From positions 62,001 to 126,000 of the forward strand of contig NZ_FNFN01000001.1 in the NCBI RefSeq assembly GCF_900101045.1: a DNA stretch of 64,000 bases. The letters are read 5' to 3'. This DNA comes from Nocardioides sp. YR527. GTDB taxonomy: Bacteria; Actinomycetota; Actinomycetes; Propionibacteriales; Nocardioidaceae. This document shows, one piece after another, positions 8,792 to 16,114 of this stretch; the first letter of the stretch is position 1; each line of letters starts with the position of its first letter. The notes under the pieces were generated by a model that saw nothing but the letters and a program-made list of their open reading frames with translations, did not search any database and was not told the DNA's origin. The translations under genes were made by a program, and so were the position numbers.

Positions 8792-9622
8792 GTGAGCAGC
8801 TTCGAGTTCCGCCAGGTCGATGTCTTCACCAACGAGCCGCTGCTGGGCAACCCGGTCGCCGTCGTACACGGGGCAGACGGCCTCACCGACGAGCAGATGG
8901 CCGCCTTCGCGAGGTGGACGAACCTGTCCGAGACCACGTTCCTGCTGGCGCCGACGGACCCGGCTGCCGACTATCGGCTGCGGATCTTCACGGTCAGCGG
9001 TGAGCTGCCGTTCGCGGGCCACCCGACGCTCGGGTCGGCGCATGCCTGGCTCGAGGCCGGCGGTACGCCTCAGGGCACCAACCTGGTGCAGGAGTGCGGC
9101 GTCGGTCTGGTGGAGCTGCGCCGTGAGGAGCGGATCGCCTTCGCGGCGCCCGAGCTGATCCATGGCGGCGCGGTCGATGAGGAGACCCTGGTCGCGATCG
9201 CGAGGGGCCTGCGGGTCGCCCGGGAGGACATCCAGGACGCGCAGTGGTGCGACAACGGCCCGGGTTGGGTCGGGGTGATGCTCGCCGACGCGGAGGCCGT
9301 GCTGGCCGTCACCCCCGACCACGCCGCGCTGGGGGATCACAAGGTCGGCCTGGTCGGCCGCTACCCCGAGGGCAGCGAGTGCGCCGTCGAGGTCCGGGCG
9401 TTCTTCCCGGCCGACGGTGTCGCCTTCGAGGACCCGGTCACGGGGTCGCTCAACGCGGCGCTGGGGCAGTGGCTGGCGGGGTCGCGGCTCCCGGAGGCGT
9501 ACGTCGCCTCGCAGGGTACCGTCATGAGGCGGCGCGGCCGGGTGCACATCGAGAGGGCCGGCGGCCAGGTGTGGGTGGGCGGAGACACACTGACCACCAT
9601 CCATGGGACGGCGGAGCTCTGA
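8792..9622 (+). CDS. PhzF-family isomerase/epimerase
   Basis: 276 aa from GTG 8792 (VSSFEFRQVDVFTNEPLLGN). The family N-terminal signature FRQVDVFTNEPLLGNPVAVV, the WTNLSETTFLL motif with the catalytic-type Glu, and FPADGVAFEDPVTGSLNAAL are visible. PhzF-like proteins have a diaminopimelate-epimerase fold and isomerise small molecules; without phenazine genes here the substrate is unknown. It lies 14 bp before thyA and may be cotranscribed with it. Confidence 0.88.
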   Translation: MSSFEFRQVDVFTNEPLLGNPVAVVHGADGLTDEQMAAFARWTNLSETTFLLAPTDPAADYRLRIFTVSGELPFAGHPTLGSAHAWLEAGGTPQGTNLVQECGVGLVELRREERIAFAAPELIHGGAVDEETLVAIARGLRVAREDIQDAQWCDNGPGWVGVMLADAEAVLAVTPDHAALGDHKVGLVGRYPEGSECAVEVRAFFPADGVAFEDPVTGSLNAALGQWLAGSRLPEAYVASQGTVMRRRGRVHIERAGGQVWVGGDTLTTIHGTAEL

Positions 9623-9636
9623 CCTAGGCTGGGGCC

Positions 9637-10431
9637 GTGCAGTCCTACCTCGATCTGTTGACCCGCATCCTCGACGAGGGCGTAGAGAAGTCCGACCGCA
9701 CCGGGACGGGCACGCTCAGCGTCTTCGGTCACCAGACCCGCTACGACCTGGCCGAGGGCTTCCCGCTGCTGACCACGAAGAAGGTCCACACCCGGTCGGT
9801 CTTCGGTGAGCTGCTCTGGTTCCTGCGCGGCGACACCAACGTGCGCTGGCTCCAGGAGCGCGGCATCACGATCTGGGACGAGTGGGCCGACGAGAACGGC
9901 GACCTGGGGCCGGTCTACGGCTACCAGTGGCGCTCCTGGCCGACTCCGGACGGTCGTCACGTCGACCAGATCGCCCGGATCATCGACCAGATCAAGCAGG
10001 ACCCCGACAGCCGCCGCCACGTCATCAGCGCCTGGAACCCGGCCGACATCGACGACATGGCGCTGCCGCCGTGCCACACGCTGTGCCAGTTCTACGTCGC
10101 CGACGGCAAGCTGAGCCTGCAGCTCTACCAGCGCTCCGCCGACGTGTTCCTGGGGGTGCCGTTCAACATCGCCTCCTACGCCCTGCTCACCCACATGGTC
10201 GCCCATGTGACCGGCCTCGAGCCGGGTGAGTTCGTGCACACCCTCGGCGACGCCCACCTCTACAGCAACCACCTCGAGCAGGCCCGCCTCCAGCTCACCC
10301 GTGACCCGCGGCCGCTGCCGAGGCTGCGGCTCAACCCGGAGGTCAAGGACATCGACGCCTTCGAGCTCGAGGACATCACGGTGGAGGGCTACGACCCGCA
10401 TCCCGTCATCAAGGCTCCCATTGCCGTCTGA
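9637..10431 (+). CDS. thyA: Thymidylate synthase
   Basis: 264 aa, the same length as E. coli ThyA. GTG start ([20 protein letters not shown]). Converts dUMP to dTMP with methylene-tetrahydrofolate. Folate- and dUMP-binding segments are present ([19 protein letters not shown]) and the catalytic cysteine is Cys146 in [12 protein letters not shown], followed by [20 protein letters not shown]. It overlaps folA by 11 bp, the standard thyA-folA pair. Confidence 0.97.
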   Translation: MQSYLDLLTRILDEGVEKSDRTGTGTLSVFGHQTRYDLAEGFPLLTTKKVHTRSVFGELLWFLRGDTNVRWLQERGITIWDEWADENGDLGPVYGYQWRSWPTPDGRHVDQIARIIDQIKQDPDSRRHVISAWNPADIDDMALPPCHTLCQFYVADGKLSLQLYQRSADVFLGVPFNIASYALLTHMVAHVTGLEPGEFVHTLGDAHLYSNHLEQARLQLTRDPRPLPRLRLNPEVKDIDAFELEDITVEGYDPHPVIKAPIAV

Positions 10432-10939
10432 GACCGGTCCACGGCGCATCGTCATGGTCGCCGCCGTGGCCGACAACGGAGTCATCGGCAACGGCCCCGA
10501 CATCCCCTGGAAGATCCCCGGTGAGCAGGCCGAGTTCAAGGCGATCACGATGGGTCACACGCTCGTCATGGGACGCACCACCTTCGAGTCCATCGGCCGC
10601 CCCCTCCCCGGCCGCACGACCGTCGTCCTCACCACCGACAAGGACTGGTCGTACGACGGGGTCCTCGTCGCCCACGACATCGACTCCGCCCTCACCTTGG
10701 CCGCGGCGGAGCAGGGCGACACGATCATCGCCGGCGGCGCGCAGGTCTACGAAGCAGCGATGCCGTACGCCACCGAGCAGGTCATCACCCGCGTCCATCT
10801 GACTCCGGAGGGCGACGTTGTCTACCCCGGCTTCGACGAGGCGGAGTGGGTCGAGACGGCGCGTGAACCGCATGAGGCGTACGACCGGGTGTTCCTCCGT
10901 CGCGTCGAGGCCCCAGCCCCGTCCACCGCCTCTACCTGA
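10421..10939 (+). CDS. folA: Dihydrofolate reductase
   Basis: 172 aa if translation begins at TTG 10421 ([20 protein letters not shown]); an internal ATG at 10454 is an alternative but would truncate the first beta strand. Regenerates tetrahydrofolate from the dihydrofolate made by ThyA. Visible DHFR features: [21 protein letters not shown] (substrate loop), [21 protein letters not shown], and [13 protein letters not shown] (NADPH site). It overlaps the thyA end in another frame, so the two are probably coupled. Confidence 0.95.
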   Translation: MPSETGPRRIVMVAAVADNGVIGNGPDIPWKIPGEQAEFKAITMGHTLVMGRTTFESIGRPLPGRTTVVLTTDKDWSYDGVLVAHDIDSALTLAAAEQGDTIIAGGAQVYEAAMPYATEQVITRVHLTPEGDVVYPGFDEAEWVETAREPHEAYDRVFLRRVEAPAPSTAST

Positions 10940-10964
10940 CCGACGGCAGGACAGGGATCACGCC

Positions 10965-11025
10965 CGGTATGACTGAGGATCCGAGCTTGTGAATGATTCA
11001 CAAGCTCGGATCCTCAGTCATACCG
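10965..11025. repeat. Perfect 29-bp inverted repeat with 3-nt loop
   Basis: Arms 10965-10993 and 10997-11025 are exactly complementary over 29 bp with loop TGA. It lies 25 bp after folA. It may act as a terminator, but its length and perfection are unusual and it lacks a U-tract, so it could also be a mobile-repeat remnant or a protein-binding site. Confidence 0.85.
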
Positions 11026-11098
11026 CCGGATGGTTCGACTGCCGTGGGTGAGAGCGGGCGGCGGTCAGATTGTCGGTGCTCGTACGTATGTTCGGTAT

Positions 11099-11719
11099 AT
11101 GTGGATAACTACGACGGAAGCCGTGCTCCGGCTCGCCGACGTGCACGTGTTGGGCGAAGCCCAGGCGAAGCGGGTGCTGCGCGCGGGGCTGGCCGGGCCG
11201 CGCCACCGGGTCGGGTCGGCGTACTTCTATGAGAACGAACGGTTCGAGGAACTCCTCGCGCGGCCGAGGTGCAGTGACGAGGCGCTCGATCGGTGGCGGC
11301 CGTTCATCGCTCGGGTCGGGCGGCAGCGACCGCTCGACATGAAGGCGACGTGGGAGGAGCGGGCCGCCGTGATGGCGAGAGGCTGGCATCTGCCGCTGCT
11401 GACCGCGTTCCAGATCGACGCCCGGAAGCCACTCCCGCTGGTGGCGACGCTCGGAGCCTGGGCGGTCTTCACTGCCAACCTGGTCGGGCTCAACCGGTCA
11501 GACCTGCGGCTCGAGCCACCCGGCGAATGGGAAGCCGACTTCGCCGACACCTGGCTCCCGATCGAGAACGGGCCGACCTGGACGATCTGGGGAGCGCCCG
11601 TCACGACATCGCCGCGAGCCGATCCGCTGAGCGTCCACTATCAGGCGCAGGTCGCCGCCGATCGCGAGCGCCGCGAGCTGAGCTCCACAGCCCGCCTTCG
11701 CTCCCGAACGCGCGAGTAG
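11099..11719 (+). CDS. Hypothetical protein
   Basis: About 206 aa from ATG 11099 (MWITTTEAVLRLADVHVLGE). The N-terminus (RLADVHVLGEAQAKRVLRAG) looks like a small helix-turn-helix-like segment, followed by a region with many Trp residues and no cysteine. No signal peptide or membrane helix. I do not recognise the family. Its base use is like its neighbours. The sequence TGTGGATAA (DnaA-box complement) spans its start codon. Start is uncertain; no strong ribosome binding site is visible. Confidence 0.6.
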   Translation: MWITTTEAVLRLADVHVLGEAQAKRVLRAGLAGPRHRVGSAYFYENERFEELLARPRCSDEALDRWRPFIARVGRQRPLDMKATWEERAAVMARGWHLPLLTAFQIDARKPLPLVATLGAWAVFTANLVGLNRSDLRLEPPGEWEADFADTWLPIENGPTWTIWGAPVTTSPRADPLSVHYQAQVAADRERRELSSTARLRSRTRE

Positions 11720-11745
11720 GTCTCGACCCCTCTAAGGTAAACCGC

Positions 11746-12684
11746 ATGGAGCTGCGCATCTTCACCGAGCCCCAGCAGGGGGCGTCCTACGCCGACATCC
11801 TCGCTGTCGCCCAGAAGGCCGAGGAGCTGGGGTTCGGGGCGTTCTTCCGCTCCGACCACTACCTGAAGATGGGTGAGGTCGACGGGCTGCCCGGACCCAG
11901 CGACGCGTGGACGACGCTCGCCGGCCTGGCCCGCGACACGAGCACGATCCGGCTCGGCACGCTGGTCACCTCGGCGACCTTCCGCCTCCCGGGGGTGCTG
12001 GCGATCCAGGCCGCCAACGTGGACGACATGTCCGAGGGCCGGGTCGAGCTCGGCCTGGGGGCGGGCTGGTTCGAGCAGGAGCACGAGGCGTATGGGATCC
12101 CGTTCCCGGCTCTGGGAGAGCGGTTCGACCGGCTGGAGGAGCAGCTCGAGATCATCACCGGGCTGTGGGCGACCGAGCCGGGGGAGACCTTCGACTTCAA
12201 CGGGAAGCACTACACGATCAAGGAGAGCCCGGGGCTGCCGAAGCCCGTCCAGACCCGTGGCCACGCCGGCTCGATCCCGGTGATCGTGGGCGGCGGCGGC
12301 AAGAAGCGTACGCCGACGCTTGCCGCCACCTTCGCCGACGAGTTCAACGCCGCGTTCGTCTCCGTCGAGGAGTCCCGGGCGCTGTTCGAGAACGTCGAGC
12401 GCTTCGTCGAGGCGGCCGGTCGGGACGACTCGATCATCTACTCCGCCGCCCAGGTGCTCTGCGTCGGCCGCGACGAGGACGAGATCGCCGCCCGTGCGCG
12501 GGCGATCGGACGCGAGCCCGCCGAGCTTCGTGAGAACGGCCTGGCCGGGACCCCGGACGAGGTGGTCGCCAAGATCAAGCGGTTCGAGGACGTCGGCGCG
12601 TCCCGGATCTACCTCCAGGTGCTGGACCTGAGCGATCTCGACCATCTCGCACTCGTAGCCGACGAGGTCATGCCGCGCGTCTGA
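11746..12684 (+). CDS. LLM-class (F420-dependent type) oxidoreductase
   Basis: 312 aa, ATG 11746 with AAGGTAAA upstream. Luciferase-like TIM-barrel: MELRIFTEPQQGASYADILA, AEELGFGAFFRSDHYLKMG, IRLGTLVTSATFRLPGVLA, and LGLGAGWFEQEHEAYGIPFP are characteristic of the TIGR-type F420-dependent LLM group in actinobacteria. Such enzymes use F420 or flavin to reduce or oxidise varied small molecules; the substrate is unknown. It lies 16 bp upstream of dapA. Confidence 0.9.
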   Translation: MELRIFTEPQQGASYADILAVAQKAEELGFGAFFRSDHYLKMGEVDGLPGPSDAWTTLAGLARDTSTIRLGTLVTSATFRLPGVLAIQAANVDDMSEGRVELGLGAGWFEQEHEAYGIPFPALGERFDRLEEQLEIITGLWATEPGETFDFNGKHYTIKESPGLPKPVQTRGHAGSIPVIVGGGGKKRTPTLAATFADEFNAAFVSVEESRALFENVERFVEAAGRDDSIIYSAAQVLCVGRDEDEIAARARAIGREPAELRENGLAGTPDEVVAKIKRFEDVGASRIYLQVLDLSDLDHLALVADEVMPRV

Positions 12685-12700
12685 CGATAGTCTGTACGCC

Positions 12701-13588
12701 ATGACTGATGCTCCCTTCGGCACCGTGCTCTCCGCACTCGTCACGATGTTCAACGACGACGGCTCGGTCGACCTGGAGCAGACCCAGAAAGTCGCCAAGC
12801 ACCTGGTCGATCACGGCCACGACGGCATCGTCGTCTCCGGCACCACCGGCGAATCGCCGACCACCACCCCCGCCGAGGACGGCGAGATCCTGGCCGCGGT
12901 CAAGGACGCCGTCGGCGACCGCGCCAAGATCGTGGCCGGCATCGGCACCAACGACACCCGCACCACCGTCGAGCTCGCCAAGCAGGCGGCGTCGATCGGC
13001 GCCGACGGCCTGCTGCTGGTGACGCCCTACTACAACAAGCCGGGCGAGCGCGGCATCCGCGAGCACTTCCGCACCGTCGTTGGAGCCACCGACACCCCGG
13101 TCATCCTCTACGACGTCCCCGGCCGCACCGGTTCCCCGATCACCCTCGACACCTACCGCGAGGCGATCACCTGGGACACCGTCGTGGCGGTCAAGGAGGC
13201 GGCCGGCGACTTCCCGCGCGGCACCAGGCTGCTCGACCTCGGCTACTCGATCTACTCAGGTGACGACGCGCTCACCCTCGCCTGGCTGGCGCACGGCGCC
13301 GTCGGCGTGATCAGCGTCGCCGCCCACGTGCTCGGCGACCAGACGCGAACGATGATCGACGCCTTCGCGGCGAGCGACATCGAGACCGCCCGCAAGACTT
13401 ATGCGCGGATGCTCCCCGCGATCGACGCCATCATGGGCGTCCCGAACTACGGAGCCACCACTGCCAAGGCCGCTCTCGAGCTGACCGGCGTGATCGACAA
13501 CCGCAACGTACGAGGGCCCCTGGTGGCGCTCGAGGCGGACGAGGTCGAGGCGCTGCGAGCCGGGCTGGAGGCCTCTGGCCTTCTTTAG
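12701..13588 (+). CDS. dapA: 4-hydroxy-tetrahydrodipicolinate synthase
   Basis: 295-aa class I aldolase that condenses pyruvate with aspartate semialdehyde, the first committed step to diaminopimelate and lysine. ATG 12701. Visible: VVSGTTGESPTTTPAED, DGLLLVTPYYNKPGERGI (Tyr of the proton relay), YDVPGRTG and Schiff-base Lys165 in VVAVKEAAGDF. Followed after 11 bp by rnj, a pairing conserved in actinobacteria (M. tuberculosis Rv2753c-Rv2752c). Confidence 0.97.
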   Translation: MTDAPFGTVLSALVTMFNDDGSVDLEQTQKVAKHLVDHGHDGIVVSGTTGESPTTTPAEDGEILAAVKDAVGDRAKIVAGIGTNDTRTTVELAKQAASIGADGLLLVTPYYNKPGERGIREHFRTVVGATDTPVILYDVPGRTGSPITLDTYREAITWDTVVAVKEAAGDFPRGTRLLDLGYSIYSGDDALTLAWLAHGAVGVISVAAHVLGDQTRTMIDAFAASDIETARKTYARMLPAIDAIMGVPNYGATTAKAALELTGVIDNRNVRGPLVALEADEVEALRAGLEASGLL

Positions 13589-13599
13589 AAGGAACGCCT

Positions 13600-15285
13600 T
13601 TGTCTCACCCACACCCGGAGCTGACCGAACCCGGCAAGCTCCCCAAGGGCGGCCTGCGGGTCACCCCTCTCGGCGGCCTCGGCGAGGTCGGCCGCAACAT
13701 GACCGTCTTCGAGTACGACGGCCGGTTGCTGATCGTCGACTGCGGCGTGCTCTTCCCCGAGGAGCAGCAGCCCGGCGTCGACCTGATCCTGCCCGACTTC
13801 GGCCCGATCCGTGACCGGCTCGGCGACATCGAGGCGCTGGTCCTGACCCACGGCCACGAGGACCACATCGGGGCAACGCCCTATCTGCTCCGCGAGCGGC
13901 AGAACATCCCGCTGGTCGGCTCCGAGCTGACCCTGGCCCTGCTCGGCTCGAAGCTGCGCGAGCACCGCCTGCGCGAGACCGTCCAGCACAAGGTACGCGA
14001 GGGCGACACGATCTCCTTCGGGCCCTTCGAGCTCGAGTTCGTCGCCGTCAACCACTCCATCCCGGACGCGCTCGCGGTCGCGATCCGCACCGGCGCCGGG
14101 CTCGTGCTGCACACCGGCGACTTCAAGATGGACCAGCTGCCGCTGGACGGCCGGATCACCGACCTGCGCGCGTTCGCCCGGCTCGGCGAGGAGGGTGTGG
14201 ACCTGTTCCTCACCGACTCCACCAACGCCGAGGTCCCCGGCTTCACGACCGCGGAGAAGAAGATCGCGCCCGCGATCGAGCAGGTCTTCCGCGAGTCCGA
14301 CCAGCGCATCATCGTGGCCTGCTTCGCCTCCCACGTGCACCGTGTCCAGCAGGTGCTCGACAGTGCGGTCGCGCACGGCCGCAAGGTGGCGTACGTCGGT
14401 CGCTCGATGGTCCGCAACATGCAGATCGCCTCCGACCTGGGCTACCTGCACGTGCCCGAGGACGTGATCGTCGACGCCAAGGAGCTCGCCGAGCTGCCGC
14501 CGGAGCGCGTCGTCATGGTCTCGACCGGCTCCCAGGGCGAGCCGATGTCGGCGCTGTCGCGGATCGCCAACGGCACCCACAACTTCGTGCACATCGAGCC
14601 GGGCGACACCGTCCTGCTCGCGAGCAGCCTGATCCCGGGCAACGAGAACTCGGTCTACCGGGTGATCAACGGTCTCGCTCGCCTCGGCGCCAACGTGGTC
14701 CACAAGGGCAACGCCCTGGTGCACGTCTCCGGTCACGCCAGCGCCGGTGAGCTGCTCTACTGCTACAACATCGTCCGCCCGCGCAACGTGATGCCCGTCC
14801 ACGGCGAGGTGCGCCACCTGCTCGCCAACGGCGACCTGGCCCGCCAGACCGGCGTGGAGAGCGTCGTCTACGCCGAGGACGGCGTGGTCGTCGACCTCAT
14901 CGACGGCAAGGCCGAGATCGCGGGCAAGGTCGAGTGCGGCTACGTCTTCGTCGACGGCACCACCGTCGGCGACGTCACCGAGTCCGAGCTCAAGGACCGC
15001 CGCATCCTGTCCGAGGAGGGCTTCGTCTCGATCATCGTCGTGGTCGACTCGGTCAACGGCACCGTCGCCAGCGGCCCCGAGATCCACGCCCGCGGCCACG
15101 TCTGGCCGGACAACGCCTTCGAGCCGATCAAGCAGCCGATCGTCAAGGCGGTCAACCGGGCCATCGCCGAGGGCGCGACCGACACCTACCAGCTGCAGCA
15201 GGCCATCCGGCGTACGTTCGGCCGCTGGGTCTCCAGCACCCACCGTCGTCGCCCGATGATCGTGCCGGTCGTCATCGAGGCCTGA
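13600..15285 (+). CDS. rnj: Ribonuclease J
   Basis: 561-aa metallo-beta-lactamase/beta-CASP RNase with endo- and 5'-3' exonuclease activity in RNA decay and rRNA maturation. TTG start at 13600 preceded by AGAAGGAA at 13587-13594. The zinc motif HGHEDHIG begins at His84; other family segments are HTGDFKMDQLP, LTDSTNAEVPGF, STGSQGEPMSALSRIA and the C-terminal HVSGHAS and MPVHGE. Length and order are normal. A 13-bp perfect hairpin follows the stop. Confidence 0.97.
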   Translation: MSHPHPELTEPGKLPKGGLRVTPLGGLGEVGRNMTVFEYDGRLLIVDCGVLFPEEQQPGVDLILPDFGPIRDRLGDIEALVLTHGHEDHIGATPYLLRERQNIPLVGSELTLALLGSKLREHRLRETVQHKVREGDTISFGPFELEFVAVNHSIPDALAVAIRTGAGLVLHTGDFKMDQLPLDGRITDLRAFARLGEEGVDLFLTDSTNAEVPGFTTAEKKIAPAIEQVFRESDQRIIVACFASHVHRVQQVLDSAVAHGRKVAYVGRSMVRNMQIASDLGYLHVPEDVIVDAKELAELPPERVVMVSTGSQGEPMSALSRIANGTHNFVHIEPGDTVLLASSLIPGNENSVYRVINGLARLGANVVHKGNALVHVSGHASAGELLYCYNIVRPRNVMPVHGEVRHLLANGDLARQTGVESVVYAEDGVVVDLIDGKAEIAGKVECGYVFVDGTTVGDVTESELKDRRILSEEGFVSIIVVVDSVNGTVASGPEIHARGHVWPDNAFEPIKQPIVKAVNRAIAEGATDTYQLQQAIRRTFGRWVSSTHRRRPMIVPVVIEA

Positions 15286-15288
15286 GCC

Positions 15289-15317
15289 TGGTCCTGCGAG
15301 CGAAGCTCGCAGGACCA
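15289..15317 (+). terminator. Terminator-like hairpin after rnj
   Basis: Perfect 13-bp arms 15289-15301 and 15305-15317 with a GAA loop, 3 bp after the rnj stop. No U-tract. Confidence 0.7.
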
Positions 15318-15357
15318 ACGCGAAGGGATCGAGCGAGCGCAGCGGGTGAGCTTGCGA

Positions 15358-15372
15358 ACCCGCGAAGCGGGT
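15358..15372 (-). terminator. Short hairpin before the YhhN gene stop
   Basis: 6-bp arms 15358-15363 and 15367-15372 with a GAA loop, just beyond the minus-strand stop at 15382. It could end yhhN-type transcription. Together with the preceding hairpin it makes a two-hairpin convergent gap. Confidence 0.4.
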
Positions 15373-15381
15373 CGAGATCCA

Positions 15382-16038
15382 CTAGCCGAGCGCCAGCAGC
15401 ACGCCAGCCGTGATCAGCGCCTGGCCGACGTGGTAGGTCACCATGATCTGCACGTTGGTCAGGCGCGGCGGCGCGTTGCCGTGCTCGGCGAGGTTGAGGC
15501 CGATCAGGGTGTCGCTGACGACGAAGATCAGCGCACCCAGGGCGATCCACACGCTCCCGGTCAACCAGCCGAGCACGAGCATGGTGGCGATCACCAGGGA
15601 GTACGCAGCCAGGGCCACCGCCATCGGCGCACCGCCCATCTCCCGGGCGCCGCGGAGCACTCGGCGCATCGGGATCGCCAGTACGACCGCGACCGCGATC
15701 CCGGCCCAGGACCACCAAGGGGTCTCCAGGCCGAGGGCGAGAAATGTCGCTGCGTAGGCCAGGTGGCCGATGAAGAACAGCCCCACGCCGCCGAGGAATC
15801 TTCGCGCCGAGGAACCGATCATCGAGATGTCGCCGAGCATCCCGAAGAAGAGCGCGAAGACCAGCCACCAGGCGGCCGGCTCGCCGTCGCTGACCAGCCC
15901 CACCAGCACCATCAGCCCCACCATCACCAGGGGTTTGGTGACGTAGTGGATCCGCCGCCAGCCGAACCACACACAGGTCCAGTCCGCCACGGCATCGGCG
16001 GCGGTGAGAACGGCAACGAGGACTACGAGGCTCTGCAT
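15382..16038 (-). CDS. YhhN-family membrane protein (lysoplasmalogenase-like)
   Basis: 218 aa with about eight hydrophobic helices. Family segments: VTKPLVMVGLMVL, GMLGDISMI (conserved Asp), FFIGHLAYAATF, AAYSLVIATMLVL and FVVSDTLIGLN (second conserved Asp). Mammalian TMEM86B of this family hydrolyses lysoplasmalogen; the bacterial role is less certain. ATG at 16036-16038, divergent from ftsK. Confidence 0.88.
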   Translation of the reverse strand: MQSLVVLVAVLTAADAVADWTCVWFGWRRIHYVTKPLVMVGLMVLVGLVSDGEPAAWWLVFALFFGMLGDISMIGSSARRFLGGVGLFFIGHLAYAATFLALGLETPWWSWAGIAVAVVLAIPMRRVLRGAREMGGAPMAVALAAYSLVIATMLVLGWLTGSVWIALGALIFVVSDTLIGLNLAEHGNAPPRLTNVQIMVTYHVGQALITAGVLLALG

Positions 16039-16114
16039 GGCGGCAAACTACACCGATGCAACACACCCCCATGGGGTCCCGGAGCCAGGCCGCTCGGTCA
16101 AATACCCTGCTTGT

